Source: Sutcliffiella horikoshii (GTDB lineage Bacteria > Bacillota > Bacilli > Bacillales > Bacillaceae_I). Taken from it: a DNA stretch of 64,000 bases. Where the stretch lies: the NCBI GenBank assembly GCA_001636495.1, contig KV440964.1, forward strand, positions 78,666 to 142,665, written 5' to 3'. Each line of letters starts with the position of its first letter. Within the stretch, counting starts at the first letter, position 1. The notes beneath the pieces are model-generated. The model had not been told where the DNA came from and did not search any database. It saw only the letters and a program-made list of their open reading frames with translations. This document shows, in pieces, positions 6,729 to 15,512 of the stretch. The position numbers were made by a program, and so were the translations under genes.

Positions 6729-8786
6729 GTGAAGAGATTGTTTGGTGTGTTACAGAAGGTCGGGAAGGCTTTGATGCTTCCTGTGGCGCTTTTGCCTGCT
6801 GCTGGTATTTTACTGGCGCTTGGGAATGCGTTGAAAGAGGAAAATTTACTGGAGCTTATGCCGTTCCTTGGGACTGGTTGGATTCAGATGGTGGCCAATA
6901 TCATGGATGCTGCCGGGGGGATAGTATTTGATAACCTCCCTGTGCTCTTTGCTGTCGGCGTTGCCGTTGGATTAGCCGGCGGTGAAGGGGTTGCCGCACT
7001 TGCGGCGATTATCGGGTACCTCATCATGAATGCGACGATGGGTGTTGTGCTCGGCGTGGATGACGGAATGCTTGAAGACCCGGCATATGCGAATGTGCTC
7101 GGGATCAACACGCTGCAGAGTGGAGTGTTCGGCGGGGTTATCGTCGGTATCCTTGGAGCATTTATGTACAACAAGTACTACAATATCGAATTGCCGTCCT
7201 ATCTAGGGTTCTTCGCCGGAAAGCGTTTCGTTCCGATTGTGACGGCTGCGTCTGCTGTTGTGCTCGGAATTGCGATGTCCTTTGTATGGCCACCGATTCA
7301 GGGTGGGCTGAACACATTGTCAGAAAGTATGATCAATACGAATCTCACCGTTTCCGCCTTTATTTTCGGAGTGATTGAACGGGCCCTGATTCCGTTCGGG
7401 CTGCATCATATTTTCTACTCGCCGTTTTGGTTTGAGTTTGGGTCCTATACAACGGAAGCCGGGAATATTGTCCGCGGGGACCAGGCGATGTTCTTTGCAC
7501 AGCTGCGAGATGGGGTTGAGCCAACTGCAGGTACATTTATGACAGGTAAGTTCCCGTTCATGATGTTTGGGCTACCTGCTGCGGCACTTGCCATTTATCA
7601 CACAGCTCGTCCTGAAAAGAAAAAAGTGGTCGGCGGAATCATGGCATCAGCTGCCCTTACATCCTTTTTGACAGGGATTACAGAACCTATCGAGTTCTCG
7701 TTCCTGTTTGTCGCACCAGTGCTATTCGCCATTCACACTGTGTTTGCCGGTTTGTCGTTCATGGTGATGCATATTTTAGATGTAAAAATAGGGATGACGT
7801 TCTCTGGTGGGGTCATTGATTACCTCTTGTTTGGAGTTGTGCCCAACAGAACCGCATGGTGGCTTGTGATTCCGGTCGGGCTTGTGTTCTCGGTCATCTA
7901 CTACTTTGGTTTCCGCTTTGCGATCCAGAAATTCAATCTCGCGACACCTGGTCGTGAGGAAGTGGACGAGGATGAGGATGGAGCCTCTCCAACAACTGCC
8001 GGTGACCTTCCGCATGATGTATTAGAAGCAATGGGTGGAAAACAGAACATCTCTCACCTAGATGCATGTATCACAAGGCTTCGTGTATCTGTAAATGAGA
8101 TTTCCATGGTCGATAAAGCTCGCCTGAAAAAACTTGGTGCCTCTGGCGTACTAGAAGTCGGCAACAATATCCAAGCTATTTTCGGCCCAAAATCAGATAC
8201 ATTGAAATCTCAAATGAAAGATATCATGGATGGAAAAACGCCTCGTCCTGCAAAAACAGATACCAACAAAGAGGTCGAGCAGCAAATTGAAGAAATCAAC
8301 CCGGATGCGATGCAGACCAAATCCACAGAAGGCGGATTCATCGCTCCTATCAAAGGTGAAATCAAACCGCTTGATGATGTGCCAGATCAAGTCTTCTCCG
8401 GAAAAATGATGGGTGACGGCTTTGCGATCGAACCTTCAGAGGGACTTGTGGTTTCACCTGTTGACGGGAAAATCGTGAACCTGTTCCCGACCAAGCATGC
8501 GATTGGAATCGAGTCCAACGAAGGACACGAAATTCTGATCCATGTTGGGATTGATACGGTGAACTTGAAAGGTGAAGGATTCGAAGCACTGGTTGCTCAA
8601 GGTGATACGGTGACGAAGGGGCAGGAACTATTGAAGTTCGATATGGACTTCATCGGTAAGAATGCCCCTTCGTTGATGACACCGATCGTATTCACCAACC
8701 TCAAGGACGATGAAAAAGTTAAGCTGAATAAGCATGGTGAAGTGGCTTTGAAAGAAGAAGGAATTGTAGAGATATCTAAAGGATAA
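6729..8786 (+). CDS. ptsG: PTS glucose transporter subunit IICBA
   Basis: A 685-residue glucose phosphotransferase enzyme with EIIC, EIIB and EIIA domains in that order, closely resembling B. subtilis PtsG. EIIC covers about residues 1-400, with the conserved stretches [18 protein letters not shown] and ITEPIEFSF. The EIIB phosphocysteine is C447 in [10 protein letters not shown]. The EIIA active His is H605 in [10 protein letters not shown]. It imports glucose and phosphorylates it using HPr. The GTG start at 6729 has GGGAGG 7 nt upstream; earlier in-frame codons lie in the leader hairpin. No glcT is visible in the window. Confidence 0.95.
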   Translation: MKRLFGVLQKVGKALMLPVALLPAAGILLALGNALKEENLLELMPFLGTGWIQMVANIMDAAGGIVFDNLPVLFAVGVAVGLAGGEGVAALAAIIGYLIMNATMGVVLGVDDGMLEDPAYANVLGINTLQSGVFGGVIVGILGAFMYNKYYNIELPSYLGFFAGKRFVPIVTAASAVVLGIAMSFVWPPIQGGLNTLSESMINTNLTVSAFIFGVIERALIPFGLHHIFYSPFWFEFGSYTTEAGNIVRGDQAMFFAQLRDGVEPTAGTFMTGKFPFMMFGLPAAALAIYHTARPEKKKVVGGIMASAALTSFLTGITEPIEFSFLFVAPVLFAIHTVFAGLSFMVMHILDVKIGMTFSGGVIDYLLFGVVPNRTAWWLVIPVGLVFSVIYYFGFRFAIQKFNLATPGREEVDEDEDGASPTTAGDLPHDVLEAMGGKQNISHLDACITRLRVSVNEISMVDKARLKKLGASGVLEVGNNIQAIFGPKSDTLKSQMKDIMDGKTPRPAKTDTNKEVEQQIEEINPDAMQTKSTEGGFIAPIKGEIKPLDDVPDQVFSGKMMGDGFAIEPSEGLVVSPVDGKIVNLFPTKHAIGIESNEGHEILIHVGIDTVNLKGEGFEALVAQGDTVTKGQELLKFDMDFIGKNAPSLMTPIVFTNLKDDEKVKLNKHGEVALKEEGIVEISKG

Positions 8787-8791
8787 AATAT

Positions 8792-8831
8792 AGGGACGGC
8801 CCCATTGCTTCAGAGCAATGGGGCCGTCCCT
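8792..8831 (+). terminator. terminator after ptsG
   Basis: A perfect 18-bp stem (8792-8809 with 8814-8831) closed by a 4-nt loop TCAG, starting 6 nt after the ptsG stop. There is no T-run, so it may also work as an mRNA-stabilising hairpin. Confidence 0.7.
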
Positions 8832-8870
8832 CATGTTATAATAAAGGAAAAATTCAAGCGAGGATATCAT

Positions 8871-9221
8871 ATGGAAAAACATCGTATCTATACTATGAGT
8901 TTTGCGAGTGTCTACCCCCACTATGTGGCAAAGGCAGAGAGAAAAGGACGGACCAAAGCAGAAGTAGATGAAATCATCCAATGGTTGACAGGCTACAGCC
9001 AGGAAGAGTTAGACATGATTTTAGAAAACAAAACAGACTTTGAAACCTTTTTCGCGGAAGCTCCCCAAATGAACTCTTCACGATCCTTGATTAAAGGTGT
9101 TGTTTGCGGTGTCCGAGTGGAAAACATTGAAGAACCTACCATGCGAGAAATCCGCTATTTGGATAAATTAATTGACGAACTAGCTAAGGGAAAAAAGATG
9201 GAAAAGATATTGCGGGCTTAG
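8871..9221 (+). CDS. DUF2200 domain-containing protein
   Basis: A 116-residue cytoplasmic protein of the DUF2200 family: [26 protein letters not shown] at the N-terminus, and the GYSQEEL and [20 protein letters not shown] segments. It has no catalytic motif and its function is unknown. The start is the ATG at 8871 behind GAGGA. A TATAAT-like box lies in TTATAATAAAGG just after the ptsG terminator, so it probably has its own promoter. Confidence 0.75.
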   Translation: MEKHRIYTMSFASVYPHYVAKAERKGRTKAEVDEIIQWLTGYSQEELDMILENKTDFETFFAEAPQMNSSRSLIKGVVCGVRVENIEEPTMREIRYLDKLIDELAKGKKMEKILRA

Positions 9222-9320
9222 GGGAAACCCACCCAGTTTCTCTAAGGATAACTGACCTCGCTCTAAAAAGTTGGTTTTTTTATTTTCCAAAGCGCATAAA
9301 ATTCATTGGGGGGTGCTTAC

Positions 9321-9596
9321 ATGAAAAAGAGTTCCACCACATTTGGCTTTCTTTTCTTTCTTTTATCGGCCATTCCACTGTTTGCCTTAATGTCTTCTTT
9401 CAGTGATTTGGTTGTTGGATTTTTTAACAGAGTGACCATATTCATCCCAATTATTCTTGGTGTTATTGGTCTGATTTTTAGTGTGTATAGTGAAAAGGGG
9501 TGGCCTAAATTCGGGCTGATTGTAGGAAATATTCTTAGCATTGGTGGCTGGGCATTACTATTATTTGTAGCGATTTTCGGTTTTCAGGCACCTTAG
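9321..9596 (+). CDS. small membrane protein
   Basis: A 91-residue protein with three hydrophobic segments (about residues 6-26, 36-55, 66-88) and a short loop SEKGWPKFG. The ATG at 9321 has GGGGGG 8 nt before it. It resembles small DUF-type membrane proteins of Bacillaceae but matches no named family for certain. A clear terminator follows at 9688. Confidence 0.55.
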   Translation: MKKSSTTFGFLFFLLSAIPLFALMSSFSDLVVGFFNRVTIFIPIILGVIGLIFSVYSEKGWPKFGLIVGNILSIGGWALLLFVAIFGFQAP

Positions 9597-9644
9597 TTCG
9601 TCAAAAAGACATAGTAGCCATTTATTTCAGAAAAGAACCATTTC

Positions 9645-9743
9645 CCACTATACCTTTTTCAAAAGTTAATTTAGATTTTTCCGCTGAACCCCTTGCCGCT
9701 CAAGGGGTCTTTATTTTTTTCATCAAACGTTTGTTTAAAAAAA
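9645..9743 (+). repeat. paired-box element, copy A
   Basis: Box A (TTTTTCAAAAGTTAAT, 9655-9670) and box B (TCAAACGTTTGTTTAAAAA, 9723-9741) enclose a rho-independent terminator. The same two boxes recur 171 bp further on (9816-9914) and, inverted, at 31246-31332, with about the same distance between the boxes. Confidence 0.7.
9688..9720 (+). terminator. rho-independent terminator
   Basis: ACCCCTTG (9688-9695) pairs with CAAGGGGT (9701-9708), 5-nt loop, then CTTTATTTTTTT. It serves the small membrane protein gene at 9321 and lies inside the paired-box element. Confidence 0.85.
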
Positions 9744-9815
9744 CCTATTCCAAGATAAAGTTTTCCCGGGAAATTTGTCGCATTGGAGGGAAAGCTGGCA
9801 GGATTGTGAATTATA

Positions 9816-9914
9816 CCACTACACCTTTTTCAAAAGTTAATCTCTAAAAAAAGAATTCTCACTTACAGCCACAAGGGCTTGAAAATTTTTTAATCAAACG
9901 TTTGTTTAAAAATT
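9816..9914 (+). repeat. paired-box element, copy B
   Basis: Second copy of the element, shifted by exactly 171 bp relative to copy A for both boxes. The DNA between the boxes is not conserved and holds only a weak hairpin (AGCC to GGCT) before a TTTTTT run. The gap 9597-9972 contains these two copies and the GGACAGGCAC motif at 9942, with no gene. Confidence 0.65.
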
Positions 9915-9941
9915 AGTATGTTAGAAGAATGTGTGGGCCTT

Positions 9942-9959
9942 AGGGACAGGCACCTTGCC
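9942..9959 (+). repeat. GGACAGGCAC intergenic motif, copy 3
   Basis: GGACAGGCACCTTGCCCC, which matches the copies at 5077 and 6607 in the first ten bases and in the final CCC. Confidence 0.5.
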
Positions 9960-9972
9960 CCCCTTATTCCTT

Positions 9973-10254
9973 TTAGCTTAAATAACTTATTGCCATGATA
10001 AACAACAATACACCAAGCAAATATTCTGATATAAACACTTTTTTCTTTTCTCGGTGGTAGTGAGATTCAATTCCATTTAAAATATTGGAAACCCCAACAA
10101 GAAGGCAGGCAAATCCCATATAAGTAAAATCATAATCTTTCATAAAACTTATAATTAAACATGTGAACATACCTATTATGAGCATAAATCTTATTATAGT
10201 TACCGATTTCGAACTCTTCTTACGTTTTCCTTCTTCAAAAAATAATCCCATCAT
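9973..10254 (-). CDS. small membrane protein
   Basis: A 93-residue protein with a short charged N-terminus (EEGKRKKSSK) and three membrane helices (about residues 18-37, 44-60, 74-91). AGGAG lies 5 nt before the ATG at 10254, and the next ATG at 10251 is an equally good start. No family is recognised. Confidence 0.55.
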   Translation of the reverse strand: MMGLFFEEGKRKKSSKSVTIIRFMLIIGMFTCLIISFMKDYDFTYMGFACLLVGVSNILNGIESHYHREKKKVFISEYLLGVLLFIMAISYLS

Positions 10255-10372
10255 AAACACTCCTACTGATTTCTGCTTTTAATTATTAGATGTACAATTT
10301 TTAGTCTTCCGTTTTCAAATAGGAGATAGCCTGCCTAACAACTATAGTTGAATAGATTCTCCATAGAAAAAT

Positions 10373-10400
10373 GCACCTCTGTCCCAAGACCAAGAGGGGC
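10373..10400 (-). terminator. terminator of the PH-like membrane protein gene
   Basis: On the minus strand GCCCCTCT pairs with AGAGGTGC around a 12-nt loop and runs into TTTTTC. It lies 15 nt after the stop of the gene at 10415. Confidence 0.55.
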
Positions 10401-10414
10401 AAACTCTATAAACC

Positions 10415-11044
10415 CTAAGCGGATCCATCTGCTAAAGACTGGGTGCTGTTGATTTCCTCGAGCATTTTCTGCGGTTCATCCGCTCTAAAGACAATCTTAT
10501 CGACCTTATTCTTTATTACATATGCCCCTCTCATCTCTACTGGTTCTTTTAAAATGATTTCATAATGAGGGGTATCTAGCTTTAACAACACATAGTAAGT
10601 TTTCTTCGGCACCTTCATCCCGAGTTCTATTTCCTTTGCAGGCACGATCTGTTTGATATTATCCAATTCCACTTCTATGCTACTTTGAAAACCTAATCTG
10701 ATAGTCAGTTTACCTTCTCTAATAATATGCGGAAGATGCTTTGCAGAGTTATAAAATCCTACTAGGTACAGCACTCCATATACATTGAAGATAGTAAAAA
10801 TCCATGCAATCACTTCATTCCACTTTTGAAAAAGATAGTGAATTAGCACACCTTCTCCAATAATCAAAATAGCAAATACGCTAATGAAGATTTTCATCTC
10901 CGAAGTTCGATGATAAGTAAATGCTTTTTCAATCTGGTCTACTGCTCTAGGCTTTCCAAACCAAACTAATAATGAGTAATAAAAAACCTGGAGTTCTGTT
11001 ATAACAAATTCCAATAAAAAGGATTTACCGAACTTCTGCTCCAA
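10415..11044 (-). CDS. membrane protein with a cytoplasmic beta-rich domain
   Basis: A 209-residue protein. Two membrane helices (about residues 50-70 and 78-98) are followed by a beta-strand-rich tail (residues 108-195) that resembles a bacterial PH-like domain: strands such as KLTIRLGFQSSIEVELDNIKQI and KTYYVLLKLD. No name can be given. It stands alone between terminator hairpins. Confidence 0.5.
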   Translation of the reverse strand: MEQKFGKSFLLEFVITELQVFYYSLLVWFGKPRAVDQIEKAFTYHRTSEMKIFISVFAILIIGEGVLIHYLFQKWNEVIAWIFTIFNVYGVLYLVGFYNSAKHLPHIIREGKLTIRLGFQSSIEVELDNIKQIVPAKEIELGMKVPKKTYYVLLKLDTPHYEIILKEPVEMRGAYVIKNKVDKIVFRADEPQKMLEEINSTQSLADGSA

Positions 11045-11107
11045 TACTTTCCTATCATTACTGGTGAACTGTTCTTTTATTTGTACTCATCTCCATTTAT
11101 TACAAAA

Positions 11108-11380
11108 TCAAAAACTACATCCACTAACCAATAAAGCAAACATGAATCCTACAATCATAATAATCAAGGATGCTTTCGCAAAATTCTTCAAGTTTACGTT
11201 ATGATCACCAAAAGCCAAAACAAGCAAAACAATAATGTTTATAAGAGGGATAGCTATAAGAAGCAAGACGACAATCCAGGTACCGATGGTTACTTCACTA
11301 TTATCCCAGTTATGTCGCGTTGGATTGGTCCCATGGTTTAAGTGATTTGACTGCTGATAGTGATAGTCATTGTAATCCAT
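11108..11380 (-). CDS. small two-span membrane protein
   Basis: A 90-residue protein with a polar N-terminal region rich in Tyr, Asn and His (MDYNDYHYQQSNHLNHG) and two membrane helices (about residues 33-55 and 68-88) that end in SGCSF. The ATG at 11380 has AGGAGG 6 nt upstream. It lies just downstream of the ABC permease genes on the same strand and may share their transcript. The function is unknown. Confidence 0.55.
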   Translation of the reverse strand: MDYNDYHYQQSNHLNHGTNPTRHNWDNSEVTIGTWIVVLLLIAIPLINIIVLLVLAFGDHNVNLKNFAKASLIIMIVGFMFALLVSGCSF

Positions 11381-11438
11381 TGCACTCCTCCTTTTCACAG
11401 GTTCAATTAAACAACTACAGCCACCATGAATCCATCTA

Positions 11439-12335
11439 TCACATCCCAAAACGACTGAAGTGCCTTCTCAATCCCTCACCTAAAATATTGAAAGTCAAAA
11501 TAACATACATAAGCGCAAACGCTGCAGCCGCCGGAATCCACACGGCAGTGTAAATATCTTTACGGGCATCTCCCAAAATCGTCGGCCAGTTGAAGCTTGT
11601 ATTCACCAACTGAAACATTCCCCCTGGTGGAACCTCAATAAATTGCATCGTGATAAAAATGGAGAAAATTCCAAGTTGGCCGATGATCAGAGCCACTCTT
11701 CCGATATCAAAGCAAAAATTAACAAGCATGGTCGGGAGAAGTGTAGGCAAGAAATGATTTTTAGCAAGACCGAAATTGGTGACACCAACTGTGCGAGCCG
11801 CATCAATATAAGGCTTTGTTTTCACATGAGTTAATTGATCCCGAGTTGTCACGCCAACGCGCCCCACTTCCACCAATGCTATGCTGAAAATGACAATCCA
11901 GAACCTATTTTCCGCATAAATCAAAAGTGGTAGATTAAACGCTAAGATGGCAAAGAAAATCACAGGCATGCTAGAAAAAATCTGATCCCACACGTTCAAG
12001 ATGTTGGAGATAACGCGCCCCCCGAGCGAGGCAATCGCACCAAGCACAACGCCAACAACATAACGAATGCTAGTAATCAAGAAAATGAGCAATAAGGTAT
12101 CTTTGGCTCCCATGACAAGAAGACTTACCATGTTTCTGCCTTCATGGTCAGAGCCGAGAGGAAAATCGGCGGATGGGGCAAAGGGAGCTTTCTCAAGACC
12201 ACCTGATTCTAAAAAGATTAACCGCTTCCCTTCCAGCCCCTCTTTTACATATGGAAAATAAGATCCGACTGCAGCCACCAAGATTAACAACAACAGAAAA
12301 AAGCCTCCGGTCCATAGCGCTTTATTCTTCAACAT
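11439..12335 (-). CDS. ABC transporter permease (OppC/DppC type)
   Basis: A 298-residue inner-membrane permease. An N-terminal membrane helix is followed by the extracytoplasmic FPLGSDHEGRNMVSLLV motif typical of DppC-type subunits, then the permease core. In the core, ARTVGVTNFGLAKNHFLPTLLP is the EAA-like loop that contacts the ATPase. It pairs with the DppB-type permease 3 nt upstream. No binding protein or ATPase gene is in the window, so the substrate (peptide, nickel or another) is open. Confidence 0.85.
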   Translation of the reverse strand: MLKNKALWTGGFFLLLLILVAAVGSYFPYVKEGLEGKRLIFLESGGLEKAPFAPSADFPLGSDHEGRNMVSLLVMGAKDTLLLIFLITSIRYVVGVVLGAIASLGGRVISNILNVWDQIFSSMPVIFFAILAFNLPLLIYAENRFWIVIFSIALVEVGRVGVTTRDQLTHVKTKPYIDAARTVGVTNFGLAKNHFLPTLLPTMLVNFCFDIGRVALIIGQLGIFSIFITMQFIEVPPGGMFQLVNTSFNWPTILGDARKDIYTAVWIPAAAAFALMYVILTFNILGEGLRRHFSRFGM

Positions 12336-12338
12336 CCC

Positions 12339-13277
12339 CTACACCCCCTTTTGGCTGAGTTTTGTCAGCAGTATCATTTTTGCAATATGAACGATAAGCA
12401 CGGTAGCAATAAAGCAAAGGGCATAACCAAAGACTAGTCCCGCCTCAATGCTTGGGGTGCCGAAACCGACCGTATTCTGTCTTCCTCCTAGTGCTACGAA
12501 CATCCTGTTTCCCGCCCCTGCGTATCCTGTCAAATACTCCACCATCAGCATGTTCGAGATAACAACCATCATGATCGTCGGCAGGTGGGCAATCAGGTCA
12601 AGTGCACTGTTTCTCAAGATATGACGGTTTATTACTTGTTTGACTTTAAATCCTTTCGCAAGAGCCGTGCGAATATAGTCTTGACCATCTTGATTCAAAA
12701 GCGACACACACGTCATGCGCGCGACATACATGGTTGGATAGATGGAAACAAGCAAGGCCGGCGCGGCAAAGCTGTACCAGTTCTGGTTACTAAAAATAAG
12801 TCCCATCGGCAAGTAATAGAACGCTAAATAAAATGCGATAATTACAACAAAGAAGTCAGGTATGGACTGGAAAAGCCAAGTTGTACCGTTCCCCAGCAGA
12901 TTCTTTTTTGTGTATGTATTGCGGTAATCAAAAATCCCCTTAAATACCCCAAAGGTAATACTGATTACAAATCCAATCACAATGATAAGTAAACTTTTCG
13001 GATAGTATCGAATTAGTTCTTTTTCCACGGAAGTCTGTGAGAACATCGTTTCGCCCAGACTCTTGTGTTCCCAAATATGTTGAAAAAACTGTGTGATGTT
13101 TGTTCTGTACACTTCAAAAAACAACGAAAGCTGAAATCCTGGAAATGCCCCATCTTCTAGATTCATAGGGATTTCCCCATAATACCCTCCTCCTGGAAAA
13201 AAAATGAGCAAGATGGTGAAAACCAAAGCCAAAAAGACGGAAATAGACAATTTAAGTGATTCTTTCTTTAATTCCAT
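12339..13277 (-). CDS. ABC transporter permease (OppB/DppB type)
   Basis: A 312-residue permease, the partner of the DppC-type subunit that follows. It has an N-terminal helix, a large outer loop, and a core with the EAA-like loop RTALAKGFKVKQVINRHILRNSALDLI. LVEYLTGYAGAGNRMFVAL resembles the conserved E-x-F-x-x-P-G-L-G region of DppB, but with the sequence degenerate (TGYAGAG). It is probably the first permease gene of the unit. The ATPase and binding-protein genes expected in such systems are missing nearby. Confidence 0.85.
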   Translation of the reverse strand: MELKKESLKLSISVFLALVFTILLIFFPGGGYYGEIPMNLEDGAFPGFQLSLFFEVYRTNITQFFQHIWEHKSLGETMFSQTSVEKELIRYYPKSLLIIVIGFVISITFGVFKGIFDYRNTYTKKNLLGNGTTWLFQSIPDFFVVIIAFYLAFYYLPMGLIFSNQNWYSFAAPALLVSIYPTMYVARMTCVSLLNQDGQDYIRTALAKGFKVKQVINRHILRNSALDLIAHLPTIMMVVISNMLMVEYLTGYAGAGNRMFVALGGRQNTVGFGTPSIEAGLVFGYALCFIATVLIVHIAKMILLTKLSQKGV

Positions 13278-13304
13278 TGGATCCCCCTAATGAATTTTTA
13301 ACAT

Positions 13305-13667
13305 TCAGTCTTTTTTCTCTGCAATATAGTATTTTTTATCTAACTCATATAGAATAATGTTGCTGTTCTCGGTGTGGTTGTAAAGGGCTGTTCCGGGCGG
13401 TAGGTAATTGCTGTCAAGATGCTGTTCCACTAACTCTTCGCTGGTGTCCAAATCTAAAATATTACGTTGGACTTCGCCGATCAGTTCTCCCCTGACACTC
13501 TTCTCCGCTTCTTTCTGTGTTAGCTGATAGGAGGTGTCATTTACACGAACAAATTCGTATGCCCAGGATGCTTCTTCGGAGGATTCTGTGATGATAGGTT
13601 CTTTTGTTGATGCGCAAGAAGCTAGTGTAAGGGAAAGGAATGTTATTAATATAGTTTTCTTCACCAT
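13305..13667 (-). CDS. small lipoprotein
   Basis: A 120-residue secreted protein with a lipobox LASC (Cys about residue 18) after a basic, hydrophobic signal (MVKKTILITFLSLT). The mature part is acidic and has no domain I know. It lies 28 nt upstream of the OppB-type permease gene on the same strand and may share its transcript. It is far too small to be the missing substrate-binding protein. The ATG at 13667 has GAGG 5 nt before it; the GTG at 13664 is also possible. Confidence 0.6.
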   Translation of the reverse strand: MVKKTILITFLSLTLASCASTKEPIITESSEEASWAYEFVRVNDTSYQLTQKEAEKSVRGELIGEVQRNILDLDTSEELVEQHLDSNYLPPGTALYNHTENSNIILYELDKKYYIAEKKD

Positions 13668-13935
13668 TATCACCTCAAGGCTTTAGACGAATGGGTATGT
13701 GAGATGGTTTCACTAGGCTATGATTTGACTAAGCTTCGTTTACTCCTAAATAAGCTGGAAATCAAACCCACTATCACAGCGGTAAGGAGTTGCTACTGTA
13801 TTCTACCTATTCTATCTCCAATTATTTCAAAATAGTTCGGAATACTCAATTGTTTTTTGAAAAATTTGTTAAAACGAACTTGGATATTGTTTACAATTTG
13901 TCACAATTGAAGCAAGTGCATATTTAAGCACATGT

Positions 13936-13961
13936 AAAAACGCCCCAGACTTATGGAGCGC
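13936..13961 (-). terminator. terminator after the SDR-GNAT operon
   Basis: On the minus strand GCGCTCC pairs with GGGGCGT (two wobble pairs), followed by TTTTT. It lies 16 nt after the GNAT stop. The rest of the gap 13674-13935 holds AT-rich DNA with no clear feature. Confidence 0.6.
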
Positions 13962-13976
13962 TTTTCAGATTCTACT

Positions 13977-14459
13977 TTATTTACTTTTCTCCAACACCCG
14001 CTCAAACATCACCATATCCACCGCCTGAATCCCGTCCTCAAAAATCGGTTCCGGATAGTCCAAGAAAAAGTCCTTCTTTATTTCGGCCATGCGAAATCCA
14101 ACTTTCTGATAGAATGCAAGATTGGCGATGCTGGAGTTGGCGGTGCCGACAATCATTTTCCGGTAGCCTTTCTCCCTGAAAATATCAAAAGCCTGAACAA
14201 CTACCTGCTTTCCTAGCCCAAGTCCACGAAATTCCGGATCGAGTGCGATGTTTTTCAGTTCAATCACACCCTCCGATTCTTCCACAAACAATGCTACACC
14301 AGCCACCAAACCGGCACCATCCATAATCGAGTACATTTCTCCAGCCTCTATATACTCTTTCACCACGCGCTCACTCTCATCCGCCATTAGCAAGTACGGT
14401 AAAAATCCCAAGCGATTTGCACTTTCTACCCTTTGTAATCGAACACTCATATCGCCCAT
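13977..14459 (-). CDS. GNAT family N-acetyltransferase
   Basis: A 160-residue single-domain acetyltransferase. LDPEFRGLGLGKQVVVQAFD (about residues 73-92) is the acetyl-CoA binding loop and helix. IANLAFYQKVGFR (about 109-121) is the conserved motif B. It starts 5 nt after the upstream SDR gene, so the two form an operon. The acceptor is unknown. Confidence 0.8.
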   Translation of the reverse strand: MGDMSVRLQRVESANRLGFLPYLLMADESERVVKEYIEAGEMYSIMDGAGLVAGVALFVEESEGVIELKNIALDPEFRGLGLGKQVVVQAFDIFREKGYRKMIVGTANSSIANLAFYQKVGFRMAEIKKDFFLDYPEPIFEDGIQAVDMVMFERVLEKSK

Positions 14460-14464
14460 AACCC

Positions 14465-15226
14465 TTACCTCCTAAATCCGCCTTCTGAATGAATGATCTG
14501 TCCTGTCACCCATTCCGCTTCTTCACTAACAAGGAATTTAATCGTTCGCGCCACGTCACTCGGTTCTCCCACCCGCCCAGAAGGGAACATGCCAGACAAA
14601 TCTGACTTAATTTCCTCTGTCATCCATCCAGTATCAGTAGGACCTGGATTGATGGAATTTACGGTGATACCAAGCTTACCCACTTCTGCTGCCAAGGTGA
14701 TGGTCATGGCGTCAATTGCCCCTTTTGTCGTTGCATAAGAAAGCTCGCCTGGCATCGGCCTTTGGAACTGTCCGGATGTCAGATTCACAATCCGCCCACC
14801 GCTCCCACGGGTGAACTCCTGGGCAAATCTGCTGCTTAATAGAGTGGTAGCCCGGATGTTTACAAGATAATGCTTATCCAGTTCCTCCGCTGTAATGGTG
14901 CTATAATCATCATTGGTTGAGTAGGTTGCATTATTGATCAGGATGCTTGGCTGACCAAGATCCTCCTTCACTTTTTGAAACAATGCATTAGGAGCTTCCC
15001 CACGGGTGAGATCAAGCTCCATCATGCCCACCTGGACACCGAAGCTCTCCAGCTCCTCTTTTAATAGATTCGGTTCCTTCGCATTAGACCCCCATGGCAT
15101 CTCTTCATCATAAGCTCTCCAATAGGTGAAAAAGATAGAGTGCCCGGTTTTTGCAAGCTCCCTGCAGACTGCTGCCCCTATTCCCTTTGAACGGCTTGCG
15201 CCAGTTACTATTGCTATTCTATTCAT
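14465..15226 (-). CDS. SDR family oxidoreductase
   Basis: A 253-residue short-chain dehydrogenase. TGASRSKGIG (residues 8-17) is a slightly extended nucleotide-binding glycine motif. NNA is at 98-100, and the catalytic set is S151, Y164 and K168 (YATTK). The C-terminal NSINPGPTDTGWM and GQIIHSEGGF are typical of the FabG-like 3-oxoacyl reductase group, but the inserted N-terminal part (WRAYDEEMPWGSNAKEPN) argues for a different substrate. A structured leader with a terminator lies upstream (15285-15481). Confidence 0.8.
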   Translation of the reverse strand: MNRIAIVTGASRSKGIGAAVCRELAKTGHSIFFTYWRAYDEEMPWGSNAKEPNLLKEELESFGVQVGMMELDLTRGEAPNALFQKVKEDLGQPSILINNATYSTNDDYSTITAEELDKHYLVNIRATTLLSSRFAQEFTRGSGGRIVNLTSGQFQRPMPGELSYATTKGAIDAMTITLAAEVGKLGITVNSINPGPTDTGWMTEEIKSDLSGMFPSGRVGEPSDVARTIKFLVSEEAEWVTGQIIHSEGGFRR

Positions 15227-15284
15227 AAAATAACCCTCCTAATATTAGGGCATATGCAGTTGGGGTCGAAAGAGATGTTTTTCT

Positions 15285-15481
15285 CCATAAAAAAACAGGT
15301 GCACCAAAGGCACCTGTTTCCAGTGGGGTTTCGACTCCACAACATGTGTATCCCTTTAATGAAATGATGGACGGCCAGACGAATCCCTTGGTCGGAACTG
15401 CTGACTCTATCCAATTACTCAATTTTCATTAAAGGTTTTTCCACATTGTTTGGCTTTCGATTCCCCTTCCGTACATCTCTT
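15285..15481 (-). promoter_or_regulatory. structured leader before the SDR-GNAT operon, class unknown
   Basis: A promoter-like pair, TTGACA (minus strand, 15511-15516) and TACCAT (15488-15493) at 17-bp spacing, is followed by about 190 nt with no credible gene. This leader contains a hairpin GTGGAGT-CGAA-ACCCCAC (15325-15342 region) and then a strong terminator, ending 60 nt before the SDR start. The arrangement is that of an attenuator or riboswitch. I could not match it to the consensus of any class I know. Confidence 0.45.
15293..15319 (-). terminator. leader terminator
   Basis: AAACAGGTGC (15293-15302) pairs perfectly with GCACCTGTTT (15310-15319) around a 7-nt loop. On the minus strand it runs into TTTTTTATGG. 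It lies between the putative promoter and the SDR gene. Confidence 0.75.
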
Positions 15482-15512
15482 TCCTATATGGTAAGAATTT
15501 CAAAGGAATCTG

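Noticed and set aside
8792-8831. Insertion-sequence inverted repeat
   Set aside because: The arms enclose only 4 nt; it is a hairpin after ptsG.
15219-15422. Two overlapping reading frames of about 65 residues in the SDR leader
   Set aside because: They cross the terminator hairpin and have no ribosome site; structure explains the region better.
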